A stretch of 64,000 nt of DNA from contig NZ_QTQP01000025.1 in assembly GCF_003854275.1 (NCBI RefSeq), positions 52,788-116,787 on the forward strand. The letters are read 5' to 3'. Positions 1 to 8,207 of this stretch are shown here, one piece after another (within the stretch, counting starts at the first letter, position 1; each line of letters begins with the position of its first letter). The notes beneath the pieces are model-generated. The model saw only the letters and a list, made by a program, of their open reading frames with translations. It ran no database searches and was not told where the DNA came from. A program made the translations under genes and the position numbers. The stretch is from Burkholderia sp. Bp8963 (lineage in GTDB: Bacteria; Pseudomonadota; Gammaproteobacteria; Burkholderiales; Burkholderiaceae).

Positions 1-492
1 GAGCCGTTCGAGCTCCCGCATCGCCCGCGCGACCAGCGCGCGCTCGTCGACCACGCCGAGCCGGTTCGGCAGCTGCCCGAGCATCAGGTTCTCCGCGACG
101 GTCAGCTCGGGCACCAGGTGCAGCTCCTGGTAGATGATCGCGATGCCGGCCTCGAGCGCTGCGCGCGTCGACGCAAAGCGCTGCGCGACGCCGTTCAGCG
201 TCAGCGTGCCGGCCTGCGGCTGGTTCACGCCGGACAGCACTTTCAACAGCGTCGACTTCCCCGCGCCGTTTTCGCCCATCAGCCCGTGCACCTCGCCCGC
301 GCGCACCGACAGCGACACGGCATCGAGCGCACGCACGCCCGGAAAACTCACCGTGATGCCGTCGAGTTCGAGCAGCGCGCCGTGCGCGCCCGCGGCGGCC
401 GCGGCGGCTGGGTAGCCGGGCACTGCCATGCTGCCCGCCTGCTTGCTCGTGTCCGTCGTCGTCATCGTGTCCTCGCCAGCCGTCGTCGTCAT
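1..492 (-). CDS. araG: L-arabinose ABC transporter ATP-binding protein AraG, partial
   Basis: This is the N-terminal part of a sugar-import ATPase; the gene continues beyond the window's left edge. Read from 492, it has a low-complexity Ala/Thr-rich leader, then the first ATPase domain with Walker [10 protein letters not shown] and the Q-loop segment [18 protein letters not shown], which matches the AraG form of the CUT2 family closely. CUT2 ATPases have two fused ATPase domains and energise uptake with a permease (AraH, not in the window) and the binding protein encoded just upstream. Starts at 492, 465 or 429 are all in frame; the conserved domain begins only after codon 39 from 492, so a shorter start is possible. 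Confidence 0.88.
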   Translation of the reverse strand, partial: MTTTAGEDTMTTTDTSKQAGSMAVPGYPAAAAAAGAHGALLELDGITVSFPGVRALDAVSLSVRAGEVHGLMGENGAGKSTLLKVLSGVNQPQAGTLTLNGVAQRFASTRAALEAGIAIIYQELHLVPELTVAENLMLGQLPNRLGVVDERALVARAMRELERL

Positions 493-512
493 TGCGTCCT
501 CGCCGCCGTTGC

Positions 513-1517
513 TCAGATGCCCAGCTCGGCGCGCACGGCCTGCCAGTTGCCGCGCGTCATCAGCTTGCCGCTCGTCTGCGTGTCGGCGGGCGGCACCTTG
601 CCGTTGCGGATCCAGTCGACGAGGTTCTGCGTGCTGTCCTTGCCGTGGTTCGTCGAGCTGACCGCGATCGTGCCGAAGAAGCCGGTCGGCTCCTTCTTCT
701 GGAACTCGGCGAACGCCTCGCCCGCGCCGTTGATGCCAACGCCGATCACGTCGGCGGCCGGAATGTGCAGTTGCTCGGTCGCGCGCACCGCGCCGAGCAC
801 GGTCTCCTCGTTCAGCGCGAAGATCACCCACTTCTTCACGTTCGGATGCCGCGCGAGCACCGGCGCGGCGGCGCTGAACCCGCCTTCGTCATCGGTCGTC
901 TTCTGCGGCGCGTCGTAGATGTTCTCGTTGCGGAAGCCGTTCGCGAGCAACGCCTGAGTCGCGCCGTCGGTGCGCAGCTTCGCAGTCGGCAATTCGTAGT
1001 TCGTCACGCGCAGCGCGCCGACTTCCTCGGGCTTCCAGCCGCGCTTCTTCATCTCGTCGGCGATCGCCTGCCCGACCTGGTTGCCGATCTTCGTCGCCGA
1101 CATCCCGAGATGCGGCACGTTCGCGAGCGGCTTGCCCGACGAATCGACGAGCTGGTCGTCGACGGTCACGAACTTCATGTCGTAGCGCTTCGCACGCGCG
1201 GCGATCGCGGGCCCGAGCCGCACGTCGGGCGCACAGATCACGAAGCCCTGCACGCCCTGCGCGCCGAGGTTGTCGATCGCCGCGAGCGTCTTCTCGCCGT
1301 CGGGCGTGCCGATCTTCACGACCGAGAAGCGCTCCTTCTGGCCGAGCGCGGTGGCCGCGTTCTGCTCGTTGATGAACCACGCCTGCTCGGGCATCTTCAC
1401 GAGAAAGCCGATCTTCAGCGGTGTGTCGGCGCGGGCAGCGCCCTGCATGCCGAGAGGCGCGAGGATCAGCGCCGCAAGCGCGGCGCGCAGGGTCAGTCGT
1501 CGGATCGTGCGGGTCAT
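513..1517 (-). CDS. araF: L-arabinose-binding periplasmic protein AraF
   Basis: A 334-residue periplasmic sugar-binding protein of the type 1 fold (E. coli AraF is 329 residues). Residues 1 to about 30 form a signal peptide (basic start, Ala/Leu-rich core, ARA-type cleavage site). The mature part begins [18 protein letters not shown] and keeps the AraF-like segments [10 protein letters not shown] and [10 protein letters not shown]. It captures L-arabinose and presents it to the AraGH membrane complex. The start is fixed by AGAGGAG a few bases upstream of ATG 1517. It lies 20 bases before the araG start and 155 bases after the dehydratase gene, all on one strand, so the cluster is probably one operon. 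Confidence 0.9.
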   Translation of the reverse strand: MTRTIRRLTLRAALAALILAPLGMQGAARADTPLKIGFLVKMPEQAWFINEQNAATALGQKERFSVVKIGTPDGEKTLAAIDNLGAQGVQGFVICAPDVRLGPAIAARAKRYDMKFVTVDDQLVDSSGKPLANVPHLGMSATKIGNQVGQAIADEMKKRGWKPEEVGALRVTNYELPTAKLRTDGATQALLANGFRNENIYDAPQKTTDDEGGFSAAAPVLARHPNVKKWVIFALNEETVLGAVRATEQLHIPAADVIGVGINGAGEAFAEFQKKEPTGFFGTIAVSSTNHGKDSTQNLVDWIRNGKVPPADTQTSGKLMTRGNWQAVRAELGI

Positions 1518-1672
1518 GTCATGTCTCCTCTGGGTGCGGGTCGTTGTCGACCGTGGTGTAGGTGTCGCTGTCTCTGTCGTTGTCTTTGTCGCTTTCGTTG
1601 CCGTGCTCGACGGCGATGCAGCGTTTCCGGCAAGCGCGGCGTTCGCGGCTGCTCGCTGCCGCCTGCCAGCGG

Positions 1673-2602
1673 TCAGCGTGCCCAGCGCAGCACGAGCGGA
1701 TCGAGCCGGCGCGCGATCGCGACCAGTTCGGCGCGCGTGTCCGGATGCAGGTCCGGCAGCGGATGGCGCGGCCGCTCGCACGCGATCACGCCGCCTTCGC
1801 GCATCAGCGCCTTCGCGGCCAGCAACCCGGCCTGGCGGTTCTCGTGATTGATCAGCGGCAGCCATCGCGCGTAATCCGCATAGGCATCGTCGATGCGCCC
1901 TTCACGGTGCGCGACGAGGATCGGCCGCAGCCCGTCCGGATACGCGCCGCCCGTCATCGCGCCGGTCGCGCCCGCGTTCAGGTCGGCCAGCAGCGTGATC
2001 GCCTCCTCGCCGTCCCACGGCCCTTCGACCGCGTCGCCGCCGAGCCGGATCAGCTCGCGCAGCTTGTTTGCGGCGCCCGGCGTCTCGATCTTGAAATACG
2101 CGACCCGCTCGATCTCGCGTGCCATCCGCGCGAGGAACGGCGCGGACAGCGCGGTGCCGCTCGCCGGCGCGTCCTGGATCATGATCGGGATGTCGAGCGC
2201 ATCCGACACGCGCGCATAGAATTCGAAGACCTGCGGCTCGGGCACGCGGAACGTCGCGCCGTGGTACGGCGGCATCGCCATCACCATCGACGCGCCGAGA
2301 TCCTGTGCGCGGCGGCTGCGCGCGGCGCAGACGTCCGAGCTGTAGTGCGACGTCGTCACGATCACCGGCACGCGGCCGGCGACGTGTTCGAGGATCGTGC
2401 GCGCGAGCACGTCGCGCTCGTCGTCGGCGAGCGCGAACTGCTCGGAGAAGTTCGCGAGGATGCACAGCCCGTCGGCGCCGGCGTCGATCATAAAATCGAC
2501 CGCGCGCTTCTGGCTCGCGAGATCGAGTGCGCCGGTCTCGGCGAACGTCGTCGGCACGACGGGAAAGATGCCGCGGTAACGCGGGGAACGGCTGGATGTC
2601 AT
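1673..2602 (-). CDS. L-2-keto-3-deoxyarabonate dehydratase (DHDPS/NAL family)
   Basis: A 309-residue class I aldolase-fold enzyme of the dihydrodipicolinate synthase family. The Schiff-base lysine is in VAYFKIETPG (Lys171), and a Tyr-containing MAMPPYHG segment precedes it. Length and neighbourhood fit L-2-keto-3-deoxyarabonate dehydratase, which turns L-KDA into 2-oxoglutarate semialdehyde in the non-phosphorylating L-arabinose pathway known from Azospirillum. It lies between the arabonate dehydratase gene (46 bases upstream) and araF. A related keto-sugar-acid dehydratase or aldolase activity cannot be excluded from sequence, but the arabinose transporter next door supports this assignment. 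Cytoplasmic. Confidence 0.85.
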   Translation of the reverse strand: MTSSRSPRYRGIFPVVPTTFAETGALDLASQKRAVDFMIDAGADGLCILANFSEQFALADDERDVLARTILEHVAGRVPVIVTTSHYSSDVCAARSRRAQDLGASMVMAMPPYHGATFRVPEPQVFEFYARVSDALDIPIMIQDAPASGTALSAPFLARMAREIERVAYFKIETPGAANKLRELIRLGGDAVEGPWDGEEAITLLADLNAGATGAMTGGAYPDGLRPILVAHREGRIDDAYADYARWLPLINHENRQAGLLAAKALMREGGVIACERPRHPLPDLHPDTRAELVAIARRLDPLVLRWAR

Positions 2603-2648
2603 GGTTCGGATCCTGTGCGGAAAGACGCAGCGACCGGGCCGGCCCGCG

Positions 2649-4400
2649 TCAATGCGAATGGCTCGGCACCGCGGCGCCGCGCTGGCCGACCAGGAAATCG
2701 AGGTCGCACCCTTCGTCGGCCTGCAGCACGTGGTCGATGTACAGCCGCGCGTAGCCGCCCTTGCCGAGCTGCGCGGCAACGCCGGGCGCGGCGGCCGGGT
2801 CGACGTCCGACAGCCGGCGCGCCAGCTCCTCGTCGTCGATGTCGAGCCGCAGCGTGCCCGCATCGCAGTCGAGCTCGATCCAGTCGCCGGTGCGCACCGC
2901 CGCGAGCGGGCCGCCCGCCGCCGCCTCCGGCGCGACGTGCAGCACCACCGTGCCGTAGGCGGTGCCGCTCATCCGCGCGTCGGAGATCCGCACCATGTCC
3001 TTCACGCCCTGCCGCAGCAGCTTCGGCGGCAGGCCCATGTTGCCGACCTCGGCCATTCCCGGATAGCCGCGCGGCCCGCAGTTCTTCAGCACGAGCACCG
3101 AGTTCGCATCGACCTCGAGCGCCTCGTCGTTGATCGCCGTCTTGTAGTGGTCGAAGTTCTCGAACACCACTGCGCGGCCGCGATGCCTGAGCAGCTCGGG
3201 GCTCGCCGCCGACGGTTTGAGCACCGCGCCACGCGGCGCGAGATTGCCGCGCAGGACGCGGATTCCGCCATCCGCGATCAGCGGCCGGTCGAGCGGGCGG
3301 ATCACCTCGTCGTCGTGGTTGGGCGCGTTGCGCACGTTGTCCCACAGCGTCTTGCCGTTGACGGTCAGCGCGCCGGGGTGCGGCAGCAGCCCGGCTTCAC
3401 CGAGCCGGCGCAGCACCGCCGGCAGGCCGCCCGCGTAGTAGAACTCCTCCATCAGGAAGCGGCCGGACGGCATCAGATCGACGATCGTCGGCGTGTCGCG
3501 GCCGATCCGCATCCAGTCTTCGAGTTCGAGCGGCACGCCGATGCGCCCCGCGATCGCCTTCAGGTGGATCACCGCGTTGGTCGAGCCGCCGATCGCTGCG
3601 TTCGCGCGAATCGCGTTCTCGAACGCTTCGCGCGTGAGCACCTTCGACAGCGTGAGCCCGTCGAGCGCCATCTCGACGATGCGGATGCCCGACATGTGCG
3701 CGAGCACGTAGCGCCGCGCATCGACGGCCGGAATCGCCGCGTTGTGCGGCAGCGTGACGCCGAGCGCCTCCGCGAGGCACGCCATCGTCGATGCGGTGCC
3801 CATCGTGTTGCAGGTGCCGGCCGAGCGCGACATCCCCGCTTCGGCGGACAGGAAGCGATGCAGGTCGATCTCGCCTGCCTTCAGCGCTTCGTGCAGTTGC
3901 CACACGGCGGTGCCGGAGCCGATGTCCTTGCCGTCGAGCTTGCCGTTCAGCATCGGCCCGCCGGACACGACGATCGCCGGCACATCGCAGCTCGCCGCGC
4001 CCATCAGCAGCGCGGGCGTAGTCTTGTCGCAGCCGGCGAGCAGCACGACCGCGTCGATCGGGTTGCCGCGGATCGCCTCCTCGACGTCCATCGACGCGAG
4101 ATTGCGCGTCAGCATCGCGGACGGCCGCAGGTTCGATTCGCCGTTCGAGAACACCGGAAACTCGACCGGGAAGCCCCCGGCCTCGTAGATGCCGCGTTTC
4201 ACGTGCTCGGCGAGCTTGCGGAAATGCGCGTTGCACGGCGTCAGTTCGGACCACGTATTGCAGATGCCGACGATCGGCCGGCCATCGAATTCATGATCGG
4301 GGATGCCCTGGTTCTTCATCCAGCTCCGGTACATGAAGCCGTTCTTGTCCGTCGTGCCGAACCATTGGGCGGAGCGCAGCTTGGGTTTTGTCGCCGACAT
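2649..4400 (-). CDS. L-arabonate dehydratase (IlvD/Edd family)
   Basis: A 583-residue IlvD/Edd-type dehydratase. Its iron-sulfur cysteines appear in AGCDKTTPALL and SRSAGTCNTMGT; the N-terminus (SAQWFGTTDKNGFMYRSWMK) and the length match sugar-acid dehydratases such as L-arabonate dehydratase. It removes water from L-arabonate to give L-2-keto-3-deoxyarabonate, the substrate of the enzyme encoded next. It heads the minus-strand arabinose cluster and is divergent from a LysR regulator 116 bases away, which probably controls it. The family also includes D-xylonate and L-fuconate dehydratases; the AraF/AraG neighbours favour L-arabonate. Confidence 0.87.
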   Translation of the reverse strand: MSATKPKLRSAQWFGTTDKNGFMYRSWMKNQGIPDHEFDGRPIVGICNTWSELTPCNAHFRKLAEHVKRGIYEAGGFPVEFPVFSNGESNLRPSAMLTRNLASMDVEEAIRGNPIDAVVLLAGCDKTTPALLMGAASCDVPAIVVSGGPMLNGKLDGKDIGSGTAVWQLHEALKAGEIDLHRFLSAEAGMSRSAGTCNTMGTASTMACLAEALGVTLPHNAAIPAVDARRYVLAHMSGIRIVEMALDGLTLSKVLTREAFENAIRANAAIGGSTNAVIHLKAIAGRIGVPLELEDWMRIGRDTPTIVDLMPSGRFLMEEFYYAGGLPAVLRRLGEAGLLPHPGALTVNGKTLWDNVRNAPNHDDEVIRPLDRPLIADGGIRVLRGNLAPRGAVLKPSAASPELLRHRGRAVVFENFDHYKTAINDEALEVDANSVLVLKNCGPRGYPGMAEVGNMGLPPKLLRQGVKDMVRISDARMSGTAYGTVVLHVAPEAAAGGPLAAVRTGDWIELDCDAGTLRLDIDDEELARRLSDVDPAAAPGVAAQLGKGGYARLYIDHVLQADEGCDLDFLVGQRGAAVPSHSH

Positions 4401-4516
4401 CGTCTGTCCTGTGTGAGACGGGGATATCGGCGCAGTCTAGAAAGAATTCTGATAACGTACCAATGATGTTTTCGACGTCTCCGATACCTCTTTCAACATC
4501 GATATAAACCCGTACG
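4401..4516. promoter_or_regulatory. Divergent promoter region, arabonate dehydratase / LysR regulator
   Basis: This 116-base gap between two divergent starts is noticeably AT-richer than its neighbours (for example around 4438-4500). It must hold both promoters and the usual LysR binding site. I cannot pick a single convincing T-N11-A operator by eye. Confidence 0.5.
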
Positions 4517-5467
4517 ATGCCCGATGCCAGCCCGTGGGAAATCCGCACCCGCCTGAAGACGCGCCAGTTGCTGCTGGTCGTCGCGCTCGCCGACGAAGGC
4601 GGCATCCATCGCGCGGCGGCCGTGCTGAACATGACGCAGCCGGCCGCGTCGAAGCTGCTGCGCGAACTCGAGGATTCGATCGGCGCGGTGCTGTTCGAGC
4701 GCCTGCCGCGCGGGATGCGGCCGACGCTGTACGGCGACGCGCTGATCCGCCACGCGCGCGCGGCGCTCGGCAGCCTCGACCAGGCCCGCGACGAGCTCGC
4801 CGCGCTGAAGGCCGGGCACCTCGGGCACGTCGCGGTCGGCGCGATCACGTCACCGGGCCTGCGCGTCGTGCCGCCGGCCGTCGCCGCGGTGAAGGGGACG
4901 CATGCGGGCATCCACGTGTCCGTCGAGATCGACACGAGCAACGTGCTGCTCGAACGCCTCGCGCAGGACAAGCTCGACATCGTGCTCGGCCGTCTCTCCG
5001 CGGAGCACGACAAGCTGCACCTGCGCTATGAGCCGCTGACCGGCGAGCCGGTCGCCGCCGTGGTGCGTCCCGGGCATCCGCTGCTCGCGCGCGCGCCGCT
5101 CGCGCTCGCCGACGTGCAGCGCGCCGCGTGGGTCGTGCCGCCGGCCGGCAGCGTGCTGCGTCACCGCTTCGAGCTGATGTTCCAGCGCGCGAGCCTCGCG
5201 CCGCCCGCGAACGTCGTGGAAACGGCCGCGCTGCTGTTCATCACGCGCGTGCTGGAGCAGAGCGACATGATCGCGGTGCTCGCGGAAGAGGTCGCGCGCT
5301 ATTACGCAGGGCACGGCATCGTCGCGATGCTGCCGCTGGAGATGGATTGCCGGATGGACGACTTCGGGCTCATCACGCGGACGGACCGGCTGTACTCGCC
5401 GGCCGTGTCGGTGATGGTCGACGCGCTTCGAACGGCGGCGCGTGAGGTCTACGACGTGACGATCTGA
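4517..5467 (+). CDS. LysR-family transcriptional regulator of the arabinose cluster
   Basis: A 316-residue LysR-type regulator. The winged helix (about residues 10-70) contains LVVALADEGGIHRAAAVLNM and TQPAASKLLRELE; the remainder is the two-lobed effector domain. It resembles the GbpR/galactose-binding-protein-regulator branch, whose members control sugar-binding-protein and sugar-oxidation genes. Divergent placement next to the arabonate dehydratase gene implies that it regulates araF, araG and the two dehydratases, perhaps in response to an arabinose-pathway intermediate. The inducer cannot be read from the sequence. The gene is convergent with the flavoenzyme gene downstream, separated by 45 bases. 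Confidence 0.85.
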   Translation: MPDASPWEIRTRLKTRQLLLVVALADEGGIHRAAAVLNMTQPAASKLLRELEDSIGAVLFERLPRGMRPTLYGDALIRHARAALGSLDQARDELAALKAGHLGHVAVGAITSPGLRVVPPAVAAVKGTHAGIHVSVEIDTSNVLLERLAQDKLDIVLGRLSAEHDKLHLRYEPLTGEPVAAVVRPGHPLLARAPLALADVQRAAWVVPPAGSVLRHRFELMFQRASLAPPANVVETAALLFITRVLEQSDMIAVLAEEVARYYAGHGIVAMLPLEMDCRMDDFGLITRTDRLYSPAVSVMVDALRTAAREVYDVTI

Positions 5468-5512
5468 CGGAGCGGCTGCGCGCGCGGGCTGCCGCCTGTC
5501 ATGCCCCGCCCG

Positions 5513-7015
5513 CTACTCGCCACCCGCATCGTCTGCCCGCAGCCGCGCGTCGACATGCCCGATGTTCTTTTCGTGCGACACGAGCATCAGCGTCAGCGCG
5601 TGATGGATCTCCGGCTGGTCGAGCGTCGGCAGCAGCGCCTGCAGCTTGCGCACGACCCAGCGCTGGCCGCGATTTAGAAACGCCATCCGCTCGGCCAGGT
5701 CATCAATCGCCATCGCCTTTTCGTAGAACGCGCCGGTGGCCCGCGTCGGCATCGCGTTCAGCGACCTGATCGCGTCGACGAGCACCGCGCACCAATGCGC
5801 TTCGTCGTGGCGAATGTCCGTCATCAGCTTCCGCAGTTCGGGATCGTCGATCTCGGCAACCGTCTCCGACGCAACGCGCGCGCCGGCGCGCTCCGCTTCC
5901 AGCAATTCGTCGAGCACGGCGAGCAGCGCGGCGCGGCGTTCGTCCGTCGCAGCCGGATTGCGTGCTCCGGTGGTTTGCGCGGCGGCGGCAGCGGCCTGGT
6001 TCCCGAGAATCGCCGCCGCGTCAGCAACGATGCGGCGCAGCACATCGCCCGCACTCGCGATTTCGCCGATCCGGCCCGCGCCGGTGCCGGCGTACAGCGC
6101 CATCGCCTCGAAATCGCCGGTCATCGAACGCAGCGGCGAATCGGTGCTGAACAGGTAGATCGGGCGCCCTTCCTCGTCGCCGATCACGACCCGCTCGGGG
6201 CCGAACGGATCGCCGCGCTCGCCGCGCGTCACGCTCGACGGCAGCACGCGCACCTTCGCGCCGCGCGGCCAGTTGATGTGGAAGATGTCGGTCAGCAGCG
6301 TGTCGCCTTCGCGGGCGTCGACGATGCGCTGCTTGTGATACGGGTGTGCGAACGATTCGTGGGTCGCGAGAAACGCGGTGCCCATCACCGCGCCCTGCGC
6401 GCCGAGCGCCATGGCGGCCGCGACGCCTGCGCCGTCGACGATCCCGCCGGCCGCGAGCACCGGCAAGCGCGTCGCGCCGATCACGTCGCGCAACAGCGCG
6501 GACAGCGGCCGGTCGCCGCGCACGTGGCCGCCCGCTTCGTGCCCCTGGACGATCAGCGCGTGCGCGCCGGCCGCCTCGGCCGCGCGCGCGTCGTCGAGCG
6601 AGCCGACCTGGTGGACAACCCGCACGCCCGCGTCGCGCAGCCGCCGCACGGCGGCCGGCACGACGTCCCAGAACAGCGCGACGACGGGTACGCCGAGTTC
6701 GATGCAGGTGTCGAGTTGCGCGTCGAGCAGGTCGGGCGGCGTCGACGCGGGAATCAGGTTGATGCCGAACGGACGGCTGGTCGCGGCGCGCACCTGCTGC
6801 ACTTCGCGCCGGATCAGCGCGACCGGCTCGCGTACCATGCCGAGAAAACCGAACCCGCCGGCCACGGTCACGGCGCTCACGAGTTCCGCGCGGGCGACGC
6901 CGCCCATGCCCGCCAGCACGATCGGCCAGGTACAGCCGAGCAGATCGCAGACGGGGCGGTGCAAGGTTCGGACGGCGCGGGCATCGTGCCCGTCGCCACT
7001 CGTCGGATTCGACAT
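5513..7015 (-). CDS. Nitronate monooxygenase-type flavoprotein with extra C-terminal helical domain
   Basis: Residues 1 to about 345 form an FMN-dependent TIM barrel of the 2-nitropropane dioxygenase family: WPIVLAGMGGVARAELVSAV at the N-terminus, the signature VQGHEAGGHVRG, and the FMN-phosphate segments VLAAGGIVDGAG and GAQGAVMGTAFLAT. Such enzymes oxidise alkyl nitronates. After an Ala-rich linker (about 350-375) comes a roughly 125-residue helical domain rich in Glu and His (LLEAERAGARVASETV, DIRHDEAHWCAVL), reminiscent of a ferritin-like bundle and absent from ordinary family members of about 350 residues. The start at 7015 is preceded by AAAGGAGG at good spacing. An in-frame upstream GTG or ATG is less likely. 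Confidence 0.78.
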   Translation of the reverse strand: MSNPTSGDGHDARAVRTLHRPVCDLLGCTWPIVLAGMGGVARAELVSAVTVAGGFGFLGMVREPVALIRREVQQVRAATSRPFGINLIPASTPPDLLDAQLDTCIELGVPVVALFWDVVPAAVRRLRDAGVRVVHQVGSLDDARAAEAAGAHALIVQGHEAGGHVRGDRPLSALLRDVIGATRLPVLAAGGIVDGAGVAAAMALGAQGAVMGTAFLATHESFAHPYHKQRIVDAREGDTLLTDIFHINWPRGAKVRVLPSSVTRGERGDPFGPERVVIGDEEGRPIYLFSTDSPLRSMTGDFEAMALYAGTGAGRIGEIASAGDVLRRIVADAAAILGNQAAAAAAQTTGARNPAATDERRAALLAVLDELLEAERAGARVASETVAEIDDPELRKLMTDIRHDEAHWCAVLVDAIRSLNAMPTRATGAFYEKAMAIDDLAERMAFLNRGQRWVVRKLQALLPTLDQPEIHHALTLMLVSHEKNIGHVDARLRADDAGGE

Positions 7016-7132
7016 GCGGCGTCCTCCTTTCAGGATCGGCGGCACGTCAGGCGGGCGGCAAAGGGAATCACCGCGATCGACGGAGCGCGCACGCGACGCG
7101 CGCCAGAGTGACGGGCCGGAAAGCGAAATAGA

Positions 7133-7143
7133 TCACATTGTGA
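7133..7143. promoter_or_regulatory. Candidate operator upstream of the nitronate monooxygenase gene
   Basis: TCACATTGTGA is a perfect 11-base palindrome in an AT-rich stretch about 120 bases upstream of the minus-strand start at 7015. It resembles half-sites used by the Crp/Fnr family, but the spacer is shorter than the classical Crp site, so the binding protein is unknown. Confidence 0.35.
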
Positions 7144-7212
7144 CATATCTTAACGAAAGCAGCCGACGTGAACGCAGCGTGTTTGACGCACGTCACGGCC
7201 GGCCTCCGCCGC

Positions 7213-7983
7213 TCACGTCCACCCTTCGAGCCTGAGCGTCGAGCGCACGAGCCGCTGCTCTTCCTGTTCGATTTCCCGCAGATAGTCGACGCACTGGCGG
7301 ATATGCTCGCTCGCCGCCTTGCGCGCCTGCTCGGGCAAGCGCCCGGTCACCGCGTTGAAGAGCCGCGCGTGCTGGCGGTCGATCTGCTTTTTCAGCGGCT
7401 CGCGGTGATACAGGTTGTTCACCGACGCGAACACCGAGCTGAGCAGCAGGTCGGTCAGCGACTGCAGCGTGTTGACGAGCACCGGGTTGTGCGACGCCTC
7501 GCAGATCGCGAGATGGAACGCGTGATCGAGCTTCGCGCGCGCAGCCGGATCGAGATCCTGCGCATCGGCCGCGACCATCTCGTCGTAACGGCGCGTGATC
7601 AGGATGAAATCGGCCGGCGTGCCGCGCAGCGCCGCAAGCCGCGCGGCCTCGGCCTCGAGCATCCCGCGCACCTCGAACAGGTCGTACAGCGTGCGCGGCT
7701 GCGAGCCGAGCAGATGCATCATCGGCGTGATCTCGCGCTGCGGGGTCAGACTCGCGACGAACGAACCCTTTCCATGCGTCGTGTCGATGATGCCGCGCGC
7801 GCGCAGCAGCTTCATCCCTTCGCGCACCGCCGTGCGCGACACGCCGAGCTTCTCGGTCAGCCGCCGTTCGGACGGCAACGCCTGTCCCGCCTTCAGCACG
7901 CCGTCGACGATCAGCTTCTCGATCCGCTCGGCGACCACGTCGGCCACGTGCCGCGCACGGCCTTCCCGATCCTGCGTTTCCAT
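7213..7983 (-). CDS. glcC: Glycolate-responsive regulator GlcC (GntR/FadR family)
   Basis: A 256-residue GntR-family regulator: winged helix at about residues 10-80 (LPSERRLTEKLGVSRTAVRE) and an FCD effector domain after it. It resembles E. coli GlcC (254 residues) along its length, including QPRTLYDLFEVRGMLE and SVFASVNNLYHR. GlcC activates the glycolate-oxidation genes when glycolate is present. It is divergent from glcD, 224 bases away. I chose ATG 7983 because it matches the E. coli length and because an operator copy lies immediately upstream; a start at 8058 is in frame and would add 25 residues and put the operator inside the gene. Confidence 0.88.
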   Translation of the reverse strand: METQDREGRARHVADVVAERIEKLIVDGVLKAGQALPSERRLTEKLGVSRTAVREGMKLLRARGIIDTTHGKGSFVASLTPQREITPMMHLLGSQPRTLYDLFEVRGMLEAEAARLAALRGTPADFILITRRYDEMVAADAQDLDPAARAKLDHAFHLAICEASHNPVLVNTLQSLTDLLLSSVFASVNNLYHREPLKKQIDRQHARLFNAVTGRLPEQARKAASEHIRQCVDYLREIEQEEQRLVRSTLRLEGWT

Positions 7984-7985
7984 AC

Positions 7986-7996
7986 TGGTATGACCA
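7986..7996. promoter_or_regulatory. GlcC operator, proximal copy
   Basis: TGGTATGACCA fits the FadR-subfamily operator pattern TNGTNNNACNA and is an exact copy of the site at 8092. It ends three bases before the chosen glcC start, so bound regulator would block glcC expression, suggesting autoregulation. Confidence 0.7.
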
Positions 7997-8091
7997 CTTT
8001 CCTGAGATGCCGGTGATTCTGCCACAAACCCTTGTTTCTGTTGGGTTTCGACGGACATCCCTACGCTCGCGCAAAGCCGCCGTAGAAAAAC

Positions 8092-8102
8092 TGGTATGAC
8101 CA
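8092..8102. promoter_or_regulatory. GlcC operator, distal copy
   Basis: This is a second exact TGGTATGACCA, 106 bases from the first (about ten helical turns) and 105 bases upstream of glcD. The identical flanks (C before, C after) support a conserved binding site rather than chance. Confidence 0.7.
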
Positions 8103-8207
8103 CGTTCCCAAGGTCTGGACACGCCCGCCCGCCCCCTCAAGAATCCGTCCTTCCGGCGGACCGCGCAGCACGCAGCGCGCGGCCGCCAGCATGGCGGAGA
8201 CCCCTCA

